DNA from: Microbacteriaceae bacterium PS02333
GTDB lineage: Bacteria; Actinomycetota; Actinomycetes; Actinomycetales; Microbacteriaceae
Length of the DNA stretch: 34,396 nt
Assembly (NCBI GenBank): GCA_029959665.1
Contig: JASCOI010000023.1
Location: forward strand, 1 to 34,396
Direction: 5' to 3'
Position 1 is the stretch's first letter, and each line of letters begins with the position of its first letter. The notes beneath the pieces are model-generated. The model saw nothing but the letters and a program-made list of their open reading frames with translations, had not been told where the DNA came from and searched no databases. A program made the position numbers and the translations under genes. Shown in pieces: positions 24,301-32,874 of the stretch.

Positions 24301-25437
24301 CACATCTTCACGAGGGGGGTCGTGGCCGTCGCGCTCGCGACCACGGCGATCGTCACCGTCGCCGGTTGTTCCACCGCGTCGTCCGCAGGGCCGACACCGG
24401 CGCCGTCGCGCAGCGTCGCACCGTCGGCCACACCCACCGAGACGGCCTCCCGCGTCGACTTCGGGCCGTCGCCGGAGTCCGACGGCGTGCCGACCTGTGC
24501 GCAGCTGCTGCCTTCGGACCTCGTCACCCGAGCGGTCCCCGGCACCACCGTGCTCGACCCGATGACGACCCAGGACCACGTCCTCGGCGCCTGGACGACC
24601 GCGCGGACCAACGGCGGTGCCGTCTGCTGGAGCACCAACGGTGTCTCGCTGCTCGACGACGTCAGCCCCGGCAAGCAGGGCGATCCGATGTACGAGGGCG
24701 TCCGGCTGTCGGTGCTGCCGGACGCGGCCCCCGAGTACGCCGACGCCACCGAGCACGTCGATCCGTCGGTGGACCCCACGCCGGTGTACTGCGGGGCCTC
24801 CGATGCCGCCCGGGTGAGCTGCAGCGGGCGTGTGCTCGCCGGGAATGCCTGGATCGACCTCTCCCTGACCCGCCTGCAGACCACGACGGACGCCACCCCG
24901 GAGCAGGTGCAGCCGGCGTTCCAGGCGCTCCTGGACCACGTGGAGGAGACCGTCGCCGCAGCACCGGTCGCAGGCGTGCAGACCGAGCACGCGGCAGCGT
25001 CCTGGAAGCCGAGCACCTGCACGGCTGACCGCGTGAACGCCGTGACGGCCGTCGCACTCGTCGACCCGTGGTCACTCGGCTCCGACGTCGGCGCCGAGCC
25101 GACCTACTACTCGCTCAACCGTCTCGAGGCCGCGGCGTGCTCGTTCGGTCCCCCTGATCAGCCCTTCTCGCGGACCGGGGCCTCGTACTCGTCGATGCCC
25201 GACTCGGGATGGGTCGTGAGCGCGCGTCTCGGCGCAGGGCTCATCGACCGGCACGACCGGCTCGAGCTCGACGGTCTCGCCGAGGACGCCGCCGCCTGGC
25301 GCACGTGCGACGAGGCCGCGTGCTCCGTCGACGTCGTGCAGGACGGCACCTGGACGCACTTCGTCCTGTTCTCCTGGGCCGCTCCGAACACGAGCTCGGC
25401 GATCGAGCGCTGGGCGGAGTCGTCCCTCACCGCGTGA
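24298..25437 (+). CDS. Predicted lipoprotein of unknown function
   Basis: The product is 379 residues and I do not recognise a named family. The N-terminus is a lipoprotein signal: basic start, hydrophobic core, and lipobox VAGC with Cys24, so it is probably anchored to the outer face of the membrane. A Ser/Pro/Thr-rich linker follows (about 26-55). The body seems to contain two related halves, one starting PTCAQLLPSDLV and one starting STCTADRVNAVTAV, each followed by a Cys-containing segment (CWSTNG; AACSFGPP). The paired Cys may form disulphides. It is divergent from the SARP gene across 80 bases, and its 3' end overlaps the FUSC gene by 11 bases. Confidence 0.8.
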   Translation: MHIFTRGVVAVALATTAIVTVAGCSTASSAGPTPAPSRSVAPSATPTETASRVDFGPSPESDGVPTCAQLLPSDLVTRAVPGTTVLDPMTTQDHVLGAWTTARTNGGAVCWSTNGVSLLDDVSPGKQGDPMYEGVRLSVLPDAAPEYADATEHVDPSVDPTPVYCGASDAARVSCSGRVLAGNAWIDLSLTRLQTTTDATPEQVQPAFQALLDHVEETVAAAPVAGVQTEHAAASWKPSTCTADRVNAVTAVALVDPWSLGSDVGAEPTYYSLNRLEAAACSFGPPDQPFSRTGASYSSMPDSGWVVSARLGAGLIDRHDRLELDGLAEDAAAWRTCDEAACSVDVVQDGTWTHFVLFSWAAPNTSSAIERWAESSLTA

Positions 25438-26554
25438 CGTCGCTCCGGTGACCGAACGCGGACGGACCCGTCGACGTGTCGAGGTCGGCCGTCGCCCGGC
25501 GCTCGGACTCCACGATCCCCCGGAGCGACACCAGCGCGGCTGACGTCACCGCGACGTGCGACGGGTCCTCTTTGCTCGCGTCGAGTGCCCGCTCGACCTC
25601 GGCGATCGCCTCGTCCCCGGCGCTCTCCGGGCACTCACCGCGGATCATGCACGCGAGTTCGCGGAACGCCTTCGCGAGCGGTTCCGCGAAGGCCGGGTCC
25701 GGGCGACCGAGCCCGTCGGACACCGGGCCCGAGCGGGCGACGAGTTCGGTGAGGTCCGTCGTGTACCAGGCGGCTCGCTCGAGCGCCCGGAACCGTGCGC
25801 CGTCCTGCTGCAGACGGGCCCGTGACCCGCGGAGCGCCCCGCGGGGGTTCAGCTTCCGGCTCTCGTGCGCGATCGAGACCCGGGACCGGACGTCCGCGAT
25901 GGCCCGGTCGAGACGGTCCTGCTGCCTGTCCCAGGCCTTCTCGTCGCGCTCGTCGGCGTCGAGCACCGCGGCGAGACCGTCGAGGTGGTCCGCGAGCACG
26001 TCGTTGACCGCGTCGATGCGGTGCTCGGCGTCCCAGAAGCGCAGTGGCGGGAAGACCAGGAAGTTCACGAGCAGGCCGATCACCACGCCCACGGCCATCT
26101 GCACGAGGTACCCGAGCGAGTACCCCTCCGCGTGCGCACCGCCGACGAGCAGGACGAACAGCGCCGCGGTGGACACCCACGAGCTGCCCTCGCCGAGGAT
26201 GCGGAACCCACCGACCAGCACGCCGATGCCGACCGCCAGCGCGATCGCGATGAACCCGGGGTCGCCGATCCACATCGTGAAGCCGGCGATCACGATGCCG
26301 AGGCCGATGCCCACGAGGGTCTGGATCCCGCTCCTGAGGCCCGCGAACACCGTCGTCTGCATCGCGACCACGGCCCCGAGCGGTGCGTAGTACGGGTAGT
26401 CCGACGCGACGCCTGGCACGTGTCTCGCGATGAACCAGGCGAGGCACGCGGCGAACGCGGCCTTCCCGGCGTGCAGCAGGCGCGGTTGTGTGCCCGAGGT
26501 CCGGCTCCAGCGCCAGACCCTCGTTCCCACCCCCGCGACGTGTTCGAATCCCAT
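25427..26554 (-). CDS. FUSC-family / aromatic acid exporter-like membrane protein
   Basis: The product is 375 residues. The N-terminal half holds about six hydrophobic segments (LLHAGKAAFAACLAWFIARHV through LVQMAVGVVIGLLVNFLVFPPL), and the C-terminal half is a charged cytoplasmic region rich in Arg, Asp and Glu with likely coiled-coil. The segment PYYAPLGAVVAMQTTVFAGLR followed by QTLVGIGLGIVIA is the usual FUSC/ArAE hallmark. Relatives export aromatic carboxylic acids or fusaric acid, but most actinobacterial members are uncharacterised. The start is MGFEHV with GGAGG just upstream; 8 earlier codons overlap the promoter region. Its -10 region lies inside the extended rplQ frame. Confidence 0.85.
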   Translation of the reverse strand: MGFEHVAGVGTRVWRWSRTSGTQPRLLHAGKAAFAACLAWFIARHVPGVASDYPYYAPLGAVVAMQTTVFAGLRSGIQTLVGIGLGIVIAGFTMWIGDPGFIAIALAVGIGVLVGGFRILGEGSSWVSTAALFVLLVGGAHAEGYSLGYLVQMAVGVVIGLLVNFLVFPPLRFWDAEHRIDAVNDVLADHLDGLAAVLDADERDEKAWDRQQDRLDRAIADVRSRVSIAHESRKLNPRGALRGSRARLQQDGARFRALERAAWYTTDLTELVARSGPVSDGLGRPDPAFAEPLAKAFRELACMIRGECPESAGDEAIAEVERALDASKEDPSHVAVTSAALVSLRGIVESERRATADLDTSTGPSAFGHRSDVTR

Positions 26555-26574
26555 GGGTCCTCCGTTGTCGGCCC

Positions 26575-27252
26575 TCACCCGATGGGCCGACGGGTCACCC
26601 TACGGTGCGGCGGCTGGGAACGACACGGCCCCCGCCGCGCTCGCGGCGGGGGGCGGTTGGGGTGGGGCTGGGGGTACTTGTCGTCCGCCTTCTCGTCCGA
26701 CTTGGCCTCGGCGTCTGCCTCGACCTCGGCGGCAGCCTCGGTGTCGGTCTCATCCGCGACGGGAGCCGACTCCTCGGTGGTCTCGGTCGACTCGACCGGG
26801 GCCTCCTCGGTGGTCTCCTCCGCTGCGGGCTCCTCGACGGGCGCGGCGGCGGCCGGAGCCGACTTGCGCGAGACGGGGGCCGGCGTGCCCGAGACGGGCT
26901 CGAGGACGAGCTCGATCGACGCGAGGGGAGCGTTGTCGCCCTTGCGGAAGCCGAGCTTGGTGATGCGGGTGTAGCCACCCTGGCGGTCCTCGACCTGCGG
27001 CGCGATCTCGGTGAACAGCGTGTGCACGACGGTCTTGTCGCGCAGGATGCTGATCACACGACGACGCGCGTGCAGGTCGCCACGCTTCGCGAACGTGATG
27101 AGACGCTCGGCGACGGGGCGGAGGCGCTTGGCCTTCGTCTCGGTGGTCGTGATGCGACCGTGCGTGAAGAGGGCGTTGGCGAGGTTGCTCAGGAGCAGGC
27201 GCTCGTGGGCGGGGCCGCCACCGAGGCGGGGGCCCTTGGTGGGCTTCGGCAT
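26575..27252 (-). CDS. rplQ: 50S ribosomal protein L17 with an anomalous C-terminal extension
   Basis: The core L17 (bL17; [23 protein letters not shown], then [20 protein letters not shown]) lies in residues 1 to about 125. An acidic Glu/Ala/Thr-rich tail common in Actinobacteria continues to KADDK at residue 192. The frame then runs on for 33 more codons (26578-26676) encoding a Pro/Arg-rich sequence of opposite character. Those codons are the arms of a GC hairpin and the -10 box of the next gene. The most likely explanation is loss of the stop codon after residue 192 or a base error; the core protein should still be functional. It is the last gene of the infA-rplQ operon. Confidence 0.9.
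   Translation of the reverse strand: MPKPTKGPRLGGGPAHERLLLSNLANALFTHGRITTTETKAKRLRPVAERLITFAKRGDLHARRRVISILRDKTVVHTLFTEIAPQVEDRQGGYTRITKLGFRKGDNAPLASIELVLEPVSGTPAPVSRKSAPAAAAPVEEPAAEETTEEAPVESTETTEESAPVADETDTEAAAEVEADAEAKSDEKADDKYPQPHPNRPPPRARRGPCRSQPPHRRVTRRPIG
26597..26602 (-). promoter_or_regulatory. -10 box of the FUSC-like gene
   Basis: Minus-strand TAGGGT lies about 43 bases before the ATG, giving a leader of about 36 bases that contains GGAGG. It lies within the last codons of the extended rplQ frame, which suggests that extension is not original coding sequence. Confidence 0.5.
26629..26652. terminator. Terminator hairpin inside the extended rplQ frame
   Basis: Perfect 10-base arms CCCCCGCCGC (26629-26638) and GCGGCGGGGG (26643-26652) surround a 4-base loop. 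It would end the alpha-operon transcript just beyond the expected rplQ stop. Here it is translated by the extended frame. Confidence 0.75.
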
Positions 27253-27318
27253 GTCAGTTCTCCAGTGGTGAAAGTGGTGCGCGCTGCGTCAGCGGCACGC
27301 GTGCGCGTGAGCGCGAGG

Positions 27319-28314
27319 TCAGTTGTTGGACTCGTCCTCGTCGTACCCGCTGTAGAAGTGGGCGCCGTCGAATCCGGGGACGGTGTCCTTGAGGGACAGG
27401 CCGAGCTCGGTGAGCTTGTCCTTGACCTCGTCCACCGACTTCTGACCGAAGTTGCGGATGTTCATGAGCTGCGTCTCCGACAGGGCGACGAGCTCGGACA
27501 CCGTGTTGATGCCCTCCCGCTTGAGGCAGTTGTAGCTGCGGACCGACAGGTCGAGGTCCTCGATCGGGGTCTGCAGCTCGTTCGAGAGCACCGCGTCGAC
27601 CGGCGCGGGGCCGATCTCGATGCCCTCTGCCGCCGTGTTGAGCTCACGGGCGAGGCCGAAGAGCTCGACGAGCGTCCGACCGGCCGACGCGATGGCGTCG
27701 CGCGGCGTGATGGCCGGCTTCGACTCGACGTCGACGACCAGGCGGTCGAAGTCCGTGCGCTCACCGGCACGCGTCGCCTCGACGCGGTAGGTGACCTTGA
27801 GGACGGGCGAGTAGATCGAGTCGATCGGGATCTGCCCGGCCTCGCTGAACTCCGAGCGGTTCTGCGTCGCCGAGACGTAGCCGCGGCCACGCTCGATGGT
27901 GAGCTCGAGCTCGAAGCGCGCGGTGTCGTTCAGGGTCGCGATGACGAGGTCCGGGTTGTGGATCTCGACGCCGGCCGGTGCGGAGATGTCCGCAGCGGTG
28001 ACCTGACCGGCACCCTGCTTGCGCAGGTACGCCGTGATGGGCTCGTCGTGCTCGCTGGAGACGACCAGGCTCTTGATGTTGAGGATGATCTCCGTGACGT
28101 CTTCCTTCACACCGGGAACGGTGCTGAATTCGTGGAGGACGCCGTCGATACGGATGCTCGTGACCGCAGCACCGGGGATCGAGGAGAGGAGCGTGCGGCG
28201 CAGCGAGTTCCCGAGGGTGTAGCCGAAGCCAGGCTCGAGCGGCTCGATGACGAAGCGCGAGCGGTGCTCGGAGATCGACTCCTCGGTGAGGGTGGGGCGC
28301 TGTGCAATGAGCAC
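27319..28314 (-). CDS. rpoA: RNA polymerase alpha subunit
   Basis: Alpha nucleates RNA polymerase assembly and contacts UP elements and activators. The product is 331 residues. The N-terminal dimerisation domain (about 1-225) has [29 protein letters not shown]. The C-terminal DNA-binding domain (about 240-310) has [22 protein letters not shown] and [14 protein letters not shown], followed by a short acidic tail. The GTG start gives the normal [12 protein letters not shown] terminus, with AAAGGAA at good spacing; 13 further codons in frame are spurious. It follows rpsK after an unusually structured 205-base gap and precedes rplQ. Confidence 0.98.
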   Translation of the reverse strand: MLIAQRPTLTEESISEHRSRFVIEPLEPGFGYTLGNSLRRTLLSSIPGAAVTSIRIDGVLHEFSTVPGVKEDVTEIILNIKSLVVSSEHDEPITAYLRKQGAGQVTAADISAPAGVEIHNPDLVIATLNDTARFELELTIERGRGYVSATQNRSEFSEAGQIPIDSIYSPVLKVTYRVEATRAGERTDFDRLVVDVESKPAITPRDAIASAGRTLVELFGLARELNTAAEGIEIGPAPVDAVLSNELQTPIEDLDLSVRSYNCLKREGINTVSELVALSETQLMNIRNFGQKSVDEVKDKLTELGLSLKDTVPGFDGAHFYSGYDEDESNN

Positions 28315-28519
28315 TGTGGGATTCCTTTCGGCGAAGTGTCCGCTATATGACACTTGGCGGTACGACGGGGCCGGCGAGGCCCCGACGGGTCTGTTGAGTT
28401 GTGATCACGCGCACCGTGGTGCGCGATCGAACGACCAGGAATGGCCGTCCCCGCTCGTTCCCGTCAGACGGGTCTTCCCCGTCAGGGACCGAGCAGGGGA
28501 CGGCCGGTTGCTCCTCGCG
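28315..28519 (-). promoter_or_regulatory. 205-base structured spacer between rpsK and rpoA
   Basis: No gene is present. In transcript order (minus strand) it can form a long stem-loop (28443-28505; 10 outer pairs, then further pairing around a GAAGA loop), a GC hairpin (28403-28428), a 6-bp GGGGCC/GGCCCC stem (28367-28383), and a perfect 7-bp AAGTGTC/GACACTT stem (28334-28355). The last hairpin sits just before the rpoA ribosome site. None has a T tract. It may be an attenuator, processing site or leader controlling rpoA; the hairpins are seen, the role inferred. Confidence 0.6.
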
Positions 28520-28918
28520 TCAGACGCGACGGCGCTTGGGCGGGCGGCACCCGTTGTGCGCCTGCGGCGTGACGTCGTTGATCGAACCGACCTCGAGGCC
28601 AGCGGCCTGGAGGGAGCGGATCGCGGTCTCGCGGCCCGAACCCGGACCCTTCACGAAGACGTCGACCTTCTTGACGCCGTGCTCCTGCGCCTGACGCGCA
28701 GCGGACTCGGCGGCGAGCTGCGCCGCGAACGGCGTCGACTTGCGCGAGCCCTTGAAGCCGACGGCCCCGGAGGACGCCCAGCTGAGGACGGCACCCGACG
28801 GGTCGGTGATGCTGACGATCGTGTTGTTGAACGTGCTCTTGATGTGAGCCTGGCCCACTGCGACGTTCTTCTTCTCCTTGCGGCGCGGCTTGCGCGCGGC
28901 AGTCTTGGGGGTAGCCAT
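28520..28918 (-). CDS. rpsK: 30S ribosomal protein S11
   Basis: S11 (uS11) forms the platform of the small subunit near the mRNA exit. The product is 132 residues. The core shows [21 protein letters not shown], the [22 protein letters not shown] motif and the conserved [14 protein letters not shown]. It ends [13 protein letters not shown]-like (here [14 protein letters not shown]), the standard basic tail. The ATG has AGGAG upstream and lies 9 bases after rpsM. Confidence 0.98.
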   Translation of the reverse strand: MATPKTAARKPRRKEKKNVAVGQAHIKSTFNNTIVSITDPSGAVLSWASSGAVGFKGSRKSTPFAAQLAAESAARQAQEHGVKKVDVFVKGPGSGRETAIRSLQAAGLEVGSINDVTPQAHNGCRPPKRRRV

Positions 28919-28927
28919 CGGGGTCTC

Positions 28928-29302
28928 CTATCGAGCCTTCTTCTTGCCTGCCACGGTGCGCTTCGGGCCCTTGCGGGTACGAGCGTTGGTCTTGGTGCGC
29001 TGACCGCGCACCGGGAGACCACGACGGTGGCGAAGACCCTCGTAGCTACCGATCTCGACCTTGCGGCGGATGTCGGCGGCCACCTCGCGGCGGAGGTCAC
29101 CCTCCACCTTGAAGTTGCCCTCGATGTAGTCGCGGAGGGCGACGAGCTGGTCGTCGGTGAGGTCCTTGACGCGGATGTCACCGGAGATACCGGTGTCCGC
29201 GAGCGTCTTGACCGCGCGAGTGCGGCCGACGCCGTAGATGTACGTGAGTGCGATCTCCACGCGCTTCTCGCGCGGGATGTCGACGCCTGCTAGACGTGCC
29301 AT
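28928..29302 (-). CDS. rpsM: 30S ribosomal protein S13
   Basis: S13 (uS13) contacts the P-site tRNA and the large subunit at the head of the 30S. The product is 124 residues. [26 protein letters not shown] is diagnostic, with the [16 protein letters not shown] and [23 protein letters not shown] blocks and a basic KKKAR tail. The ATG has AGGAG upstream. A 181-base gap to rpmJ upstream contains a CTCGGG/CCCGAG stem (29350-29368) but no gene. Confidence 0.98.
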   Translation of the reverse strand: MARLAGVDIPREKRVEIALTYIYGVGRTRAVKTLADTGISGDIRVKDLTDDQLVALRDYIEGNFKVEGDLRREVAADIRRKVEIGSYEGLRHRRGLPVRGQRTKTNARTRKGPKRTVAGKKKAR

Positions 29303-29483
29303 GTGCTGGCTGCTCCTGTTGTCGATGGAGGTGTGGCGCAGTGCCGGTGCTCGGGCCTCCGACCCGAGGTGTCCCCCTGTGCACGGCCGGAGCCGGACCA
29401 GGGTTCTGGTACTGCGTTTGCGGTGTTCAGTTGTGGATCCTGCGCAGGCCGCCTGTCGGCGTCCGGTCAGGCAGTTCCGGGGA

Positions 29484-29600
29484 CTAGCCCTGGCGCTGCT
29501 TGTGACGCGGGTTGCTCTTGCAGATCACCATGACGCGGCCCTTGCGGCGAATCACACGGCAGTGCTCGCAGATGGGCTTGACGCTGGGGTTGACCTTCAT
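29484..29600 (-). CDS. rpmJ: 50S ribosomal protein L36
   Basis: This is a short gene of 38 codons encoding bL36: [20 protein letters not shown] followed by [18 protein letters not shown]. The zinc ligands of the C+ type are Cys11, Cys14, Cys27 and His33, so this is the zinc-binding paralogue (the zinc-free C- form is often encoded elsewhere). GAGGAAA lies at good spacing before the ATG. It sits between infA and rpsM as in most Actinobacteria. Confidence 0.97.
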   Translation of the reverse strand: MKVNPSVKPICEHCRVIRRKGRVMVICKSNPRHKQRQG

Positions 29601-29670
29601 TGCTGTTTCCTCGTGCTCGCTGGCTTCGTGCCCGGCAGGGTTGCCGAGTCGTTCCTTTCCAGCTCGCGGA

Positions 29671-29892
29671 TCACTTGTAGCGGTAGACGATCCGGCCGCG
29701 GGTCAGGTCGTACGGGCTCAGCTCCACGATCACGCGGTCCTCGGGGAGGATGCGGATGTAGTGCTGGCGCATCTTCCCGGAGATGTGCGCGAGGACCTTG
29801 TGCCCATTGGTCAACTCAACGCGGAACATCGCGTTGGGCAGAGCTTCGAGCACCGAGCCTTCGATCTCGATGACGCCGTCTTTCTTGGCCAT
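29671..29892 (-). CDS. infA: Translation initiation factor IF-1
   Basis: IF-1 binds the A site of the 30S during initiation. The product is 73 residues, a single OB fold: [20 protein letters not shown], then [26 protein letters not shown], with [18 protein letters not shown] at the C-terminus. The ATG after GTGAGGCT gives the canonical terminus; further upstream codons are leader. It is the first gene of infA-rpmJ-rpsM-rpsK-rpoA-rplQ, driven by a near-consensus promoter at 29988-30016. Confidence 0.98.
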   Translation of the reverse strand: MAKKDGVIEIEGSVLEALPNAMFRVELTNGHKVLAHISGKMRQHYIRILPEDRVIVELSPYDLTRGRIVYRYK

Positions 29893-29987
29893 AGCCTCAC
29901 TGTCGCTTGGTTGGATTACCGGTGTGATCCCCGAGCCGGTCTGCGGGTCGGTCGCCACGCCGAGAGGGCATGACACACCAAAGATCG

Positions 29988-30016
29988 ATCTTATGGGAAA
30001 GTGGTCCGATTGCCAA
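29988..30016 (-). promoter_or_regulatory. Sigma-70-type promoter of the infA-rpoA operon
   Basis: On the minus strand TTGGCA (30011-30016) and TAAGAT (29988-29993) are separated by 17 bases, a near-consensus match. Initiation near 29981 leaves a leader of about 88 bases before infA. Confidence 0.85.
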
Positions 30017-30119
30017 GTGCGGACGGCGCGCCCCCAGAGCTGGGGTGTTCCTGAGGGACGGGCCAGCGTTCCACAGTGGTTCCACGGCGCGTTCGAGGGG
30101 ACGGACACGGGTCCGGTCC

Positions 30120-30125
30120 TACGGT
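30120..30125 (+). promoter_or_regulatory. -10 box of the LCP gene
   Basis: TACGGT lies about 30 bases before the GTG, giving a leader of about 23 bases with a CGGAGA ribosome site. There is no clear -35. Confidence 0.4.
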
Positions 30126-30154
30126 GACGTTGCAGCCATCCGAACGGAGACCAC

Positions 30155-31393
30155 GTGCCCGACGCCTCTCGGCCCTTCGCTCGTCACGGACGACTCCCGC
30201 GACGACGAGCCTGGACGACCCTCGTGTCGATCGTCGCCTCCACCCTCGCGGTGGTGCTCGTCAGCGGGACCAGCGTCGCGGCGATCGCCGGCGCGCAGCT
30301 CGCCAGTGCGCCGAAGTCCGTCCAGCTGAGCACCGACGACCAGAGCGCCGCGAAGACCGCCGACATCACGGCGATCAAGGGCGGTGCGAACATCCTGCTC
30401 ATCGGGAGCGACACCCGCGTCGGACAGTTCGACTCGAACGAGGACGTCGAGGGCGCACGCAACGACGTGACGATGCTCATTCACGTCTCACAGGACCACA
30501 GCCAGCTGACCGCGGTGAGCTTCCCCCGCGACCTCATGGTGCCGATCCCCGCGTGCACCAACCCGGAGACGGGCACGAGCTACCCCGCGGCGACCTCGGC
30601 GCAGTTCAACACCGCACTCGGCAACGGCGGCGTCTCCTGCGTGGTGGACACCGTCGAGAACCTCACCGGACTGAGCATCCCGTACGCGGGGCTCATCACC
30701 TTCGACGGCGTGATCGAGATGTCGAACGCGCTCGGCGGCGTGGACGTCTGCGTCGCGAAGGACATCGACGACACCTACACGGGGCTGCACCTCACCGCGG
30801 GGTCGCACTCGCTCGAGGGCTCCGACGCGCTCGCCTTCCTGCGGACCCGACACGGCGTCGGCGACGGCAGCGACCTCGCCCGCATCAGCTCGCAGCAGGT
30901 CTTCCTGTCGGCGCTGCTCCGCAAGGTCACCTCGGACGGCACCCTCTCGAACCCCATCACGCTCTACAAGCTCGCCGGGGCTGCCCTGAGCAACATGGTC
31001 CTGTCCGACGGGCTCAACCAACCGAAGACGCTGGTGGGCCTCGCGGGCATGCTCCGCGGGATGAGCACGTCGAGCATGCTGTTCGTCCAGTACCCCGTGG
31101 TCGACGATCCGGCCGACAGCGCACGCGTCATCGTGGACCAGGCGACGGCCCACACGCTCAACGTCGCGCTGCAGACCGACGAGAAGACGACGCTGAGCGA
31201 CTCGTCGACCGGTCGCGCCTCAGAGGACCAGAGCGGATCCGCCAGCGCCGCCCCGTCGACGGCTGCGACGCCGTCGAGCGAACCGACCGGGACGAGCACC
31301 AGTACGAGCGCAGCGAGTCCGTCCTCGACGCCGTTGCCGTCGTCGATCACGGGACAGAGCGCGGCGGAGGAGACCTGTTCCGTCGGCAACTGA
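30155..31393 (+). CDS. LytR-CpsA-Psr (LCP) family cell-wall polymer ligase
   Basis: LCP proteins attach secondary wall polymers such as teichoic acid or arabinogalactan-like polymers to peptidoglycan on the outer face of the membrane. The product is 412 residues. An Arg-rich cytoplasmic N-terminus (about 1-19) is followed by one transmembrane segment (about 21-47) and the LCP domain. It shows the usual conserved set: [33 protein letters not shown], and [20 protein letters not shown] Ser/Thr/Pro-rich low-complexity tail of about 60 residues ends in CSVGN. GTG start with CGGAGA upstream. It is divergent from infA and convergent with map. Confidence 0.93.
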   Translation: MPDASRPFARHGRLPRRRAWTTLVSIVASTLAVVLVSGTSVAAIAGAQLASAPKSVQLSTDDQSAAKTADITAIKGGANILLIGSDTRVGQFDSNEDVEGARNDVTMLIHVSQDHSQLTAVSFPRDLMVPIPACTNPETGTSYPAATSAQFNTALGNGGVSCVVDTVENLTGLSIPYAGLITFDGVIEMSNALGGVDVCVAKDIDDTYTGLHLTAGSHSLEGSDALAFLRTRHGVGDGSDLARISSQQVFLSALLRKVTSDGTLSNPITLYKLAGAALSNMVLSDGLNQPKTLVGLAGMLRGMSTSSMLFVQYPVVDDPADSARVIVDQATAHTLNVALQTDEKTTLSDSSTGRASEDQSGSASAAPSTAATPSSEPTGTSTSTSAASPSSTPLPSSITGQSAAEETCSVGN

Positions 31394-31400
31394 CGCCGAC

Positions 31401-31437
31401 GGGGCGGGGCCGCCCCGAGCCTCCCGGCCCTGGAGGC
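31401..31437. terminator. Tandem hairpins between convergent LCP and map genes
   Basis: Two adjacent stems: GGGGCG/CGCCCC (31401-31406 with 31411-31416, 4-base loop) and GCCTCC/GGAGGC (31419-31424 with 31432-31437, 7-base loop). They occupy almost the whole 49-base gap between the two stop codons, so one or both likely terminate in both directions. No T tract is present. Confidence 0.6.
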
Positions 31438-31442
31438 CCGTC

Positions 31443-32276
31443 CTACGGGATCGGGACCGGCGTCACTCCCAGCGGGGCCAGGGCAGCAGCCCCACCGTCG
31501 CTGGCCGTGAGGACCCAGATGCCGTCCGCGTGGACCGCGACGCTGTGCTCCCAGTGCGCCGCGTCGGCGCCGTCCAGGGTCCGGACCGTCCACTCGTCGT
31601 CGTCCGTCGCGCTGTCGATCGTGCCGGCGGTGACCATCGGCTCGATCGCGACCACCAGGCCGGGACGGACGGCGGGGCCCGCGCCACGGACGCGGTAGTT
31701 GAAGACCGGGGGCTCCTCGTGCATGGAGCGGCCGATGCCGTGACCGGTGTAGTCCTCGACGATGCCCCAGGCGCCGGTCTCGTCGATGGCGTCCTCCACC
31801 GCGTCGCCGACCTCGTTGAGGTTCTTGGCGTGCGCCAGCGCGGCGATGCCGTGCCAGAGCGACCGCTCGGTCGTGTCGCAGAGCGTCTGCCGCGCAGCGG
31901 TCACGCCGGCGTCACCACCGGGGACCACCGTGGTGAAGGCGCTGTCGCCGTTCCAGCCGTCGACCTCGGCGCCGGCGTCCACCGAGACGATGTCGCCCGG
32001 GTGCAGGACACGGTCACCGGGGATGCCGTGCACGATCTCGTCGTTCACGGACACGCACAGCGTGTGTCGGTACCCGGGCACCAGCTGGAAGTTCGGGATG
32101 CCGCCGCCGTCACGGATCGTCCGCTCGGCGATGGCGTCGAGTTCGCCCGTGGTGACCCCCGGACGGATCGCCGAACGGACCGCGTTCAGCGCCGCCTCGG
32201 TGAGGAGCCCGGGGCGCACCATGGCGCGGAGCTCCTCGGGGGTCTTGTAGATCGAGGGCTTGCGGAACCGGACCAC
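31443..32276 (-). CDS. map: Type I methionine aminopeptidase
   Basis: Map removes the initiator methionine from nascent proteins. The product is 277 residues, near the usual length of about 255-285. The five metal ligands are visible: two Asp in DIVSVDAGAEVDGWNGDSAFT, His in DYTGHGIGRSMHEEP, Glu in VVAIEPMV, and the final Glu in HWEHSVAVH. The start is a GTG 7 bases after the adk stop, giving VVRFRKPSIYKTPEELRAM; no clear Shine-Dalgarno precedes it, so coupling with adk translation is likely. It is the last gene of secY-adk-map. Confidence 0.95.
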   Translation of the reverse strand: MVRFRKPSIYKTPEELRAMVRPGLLTEAALNAVRSAIRPGVTTGELDAIAERTIRDGGGIPNFQLVPGYRHTLCVSVNDEIVHGIPGDRVLHPGDIVSVDAGAEVDGWNGDSAFTTVVPGGDAGVTAARQTLCDTTERSLWHGIAALAHAKNLNEVGDAVEDAIDETGAWGIVEDYTGHGIGRSMHEEPPVFNYRVRGAGPAVRPGLVVAIEPMVTAGTIDSATDDDEWTVRTLDGADAAHWEHSVAVHADGIWVLTASDGGAAALAPLGVTPVPIP

Positions 32277-32283
32277 GCTGGCG

Positions 32284-32874
32284 TCAGACGCCGGCGGTGA
32301 GCCCGCGCGACGCGAGCGCTGCCTGGATGCGGTCGCCGACCTCGTCGATGGCACCGAGGCCGTCGACCTCGACCACGAGACCGCGCTGCTGGTACGCCGC
32401 GACGATCGGCGCGGTCTGCTCGACGTAGACCTGCTGGCGACGACGGATCGTCTCCTCGTTGTCGTCGCTGCGGCCCTGGTCCTCGGCCCGCTTCAGGAGG
32501 CGCCCGACGAGCTCGTCCTGGTCGGCGACGAGCTGCACGACGGCGTCGAGGCCGGTGCCCTGCTCGGCGAGCAGTGCGTCGAGGTACTCGACCTGCCCGA
32601 CCGTGCGGGGGTAGCCGTCGAGCAGGAAGCCGCTCTCGGCGTCGGTCTCGCCGAGGCGGGACTTCACGAGCTCGTTCGTCAGCGAGTCCGGGACGTAGTC
32701 GCCCGCGTCCATGATCGCCTTCGCCTGGACCCCGAGCGGCGTGCCTTCCGAGACGTTCTTCCGGAAGATGTCACCGGTGGAGACGGCGGGAATCCCGAAG
32801 GACTCGGCGATGCGGCCGGCCTGGGTTCCCTTTCCCGCTCCGGGAGGTCCGACGATGATGAGACGTGCGCTCAA
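32284..32874 (-). CDS. adk: Adenylate kinase
   Basis: Adk interconverts ATP, AMP and ADP. The product is 196 residues. The P-loop is GPPGAGKGT at 9-17, followed by STGDIFR, the [10 protein letters not shown] motif and the [17 protein letters not shown] lid. The lid is the short type, without the zinc-binding insert of long-form Adk. The start codon is TTG, in a TTGA overlap with the secY stop; an AAGGGC-like ribosome site lies upstream inside secY. Order secY-adk-map is conserved. Confidence 0.97.
   Translation of the reverse strand: MSARLIIVGPPGAGKGTQAGRIAESFGIPAVSTGDIFRKNVSEGTPLGVQAKAIMDAGDYVPDSLTNELVKSRLGETDAESGFLLDGYPRTVGQVEYLDALLAEQGTGLDAVVQLVADQDELVGRLLKRAEDQGRSDDNEETIRRRQQVYVEQTAPIVAAYQQRGLVVEVDGLGAIDEVGDRIQAALASRGLTAGV

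Noticed and set aside
21152-24565. Open frame of 1,137 codons on the plus strand
   Set aside because: It is antisense to the SARP gene with Arg/Gly/Ala composition and no recognisable motifs.
29303-29483. Possible small gene between rpmJ and rpsM
   Set aside because: No frame with a ribosome site is visible; the gap contains only a modest CTCGGG/CCCGAG stem, and gaps here are common in this operon.
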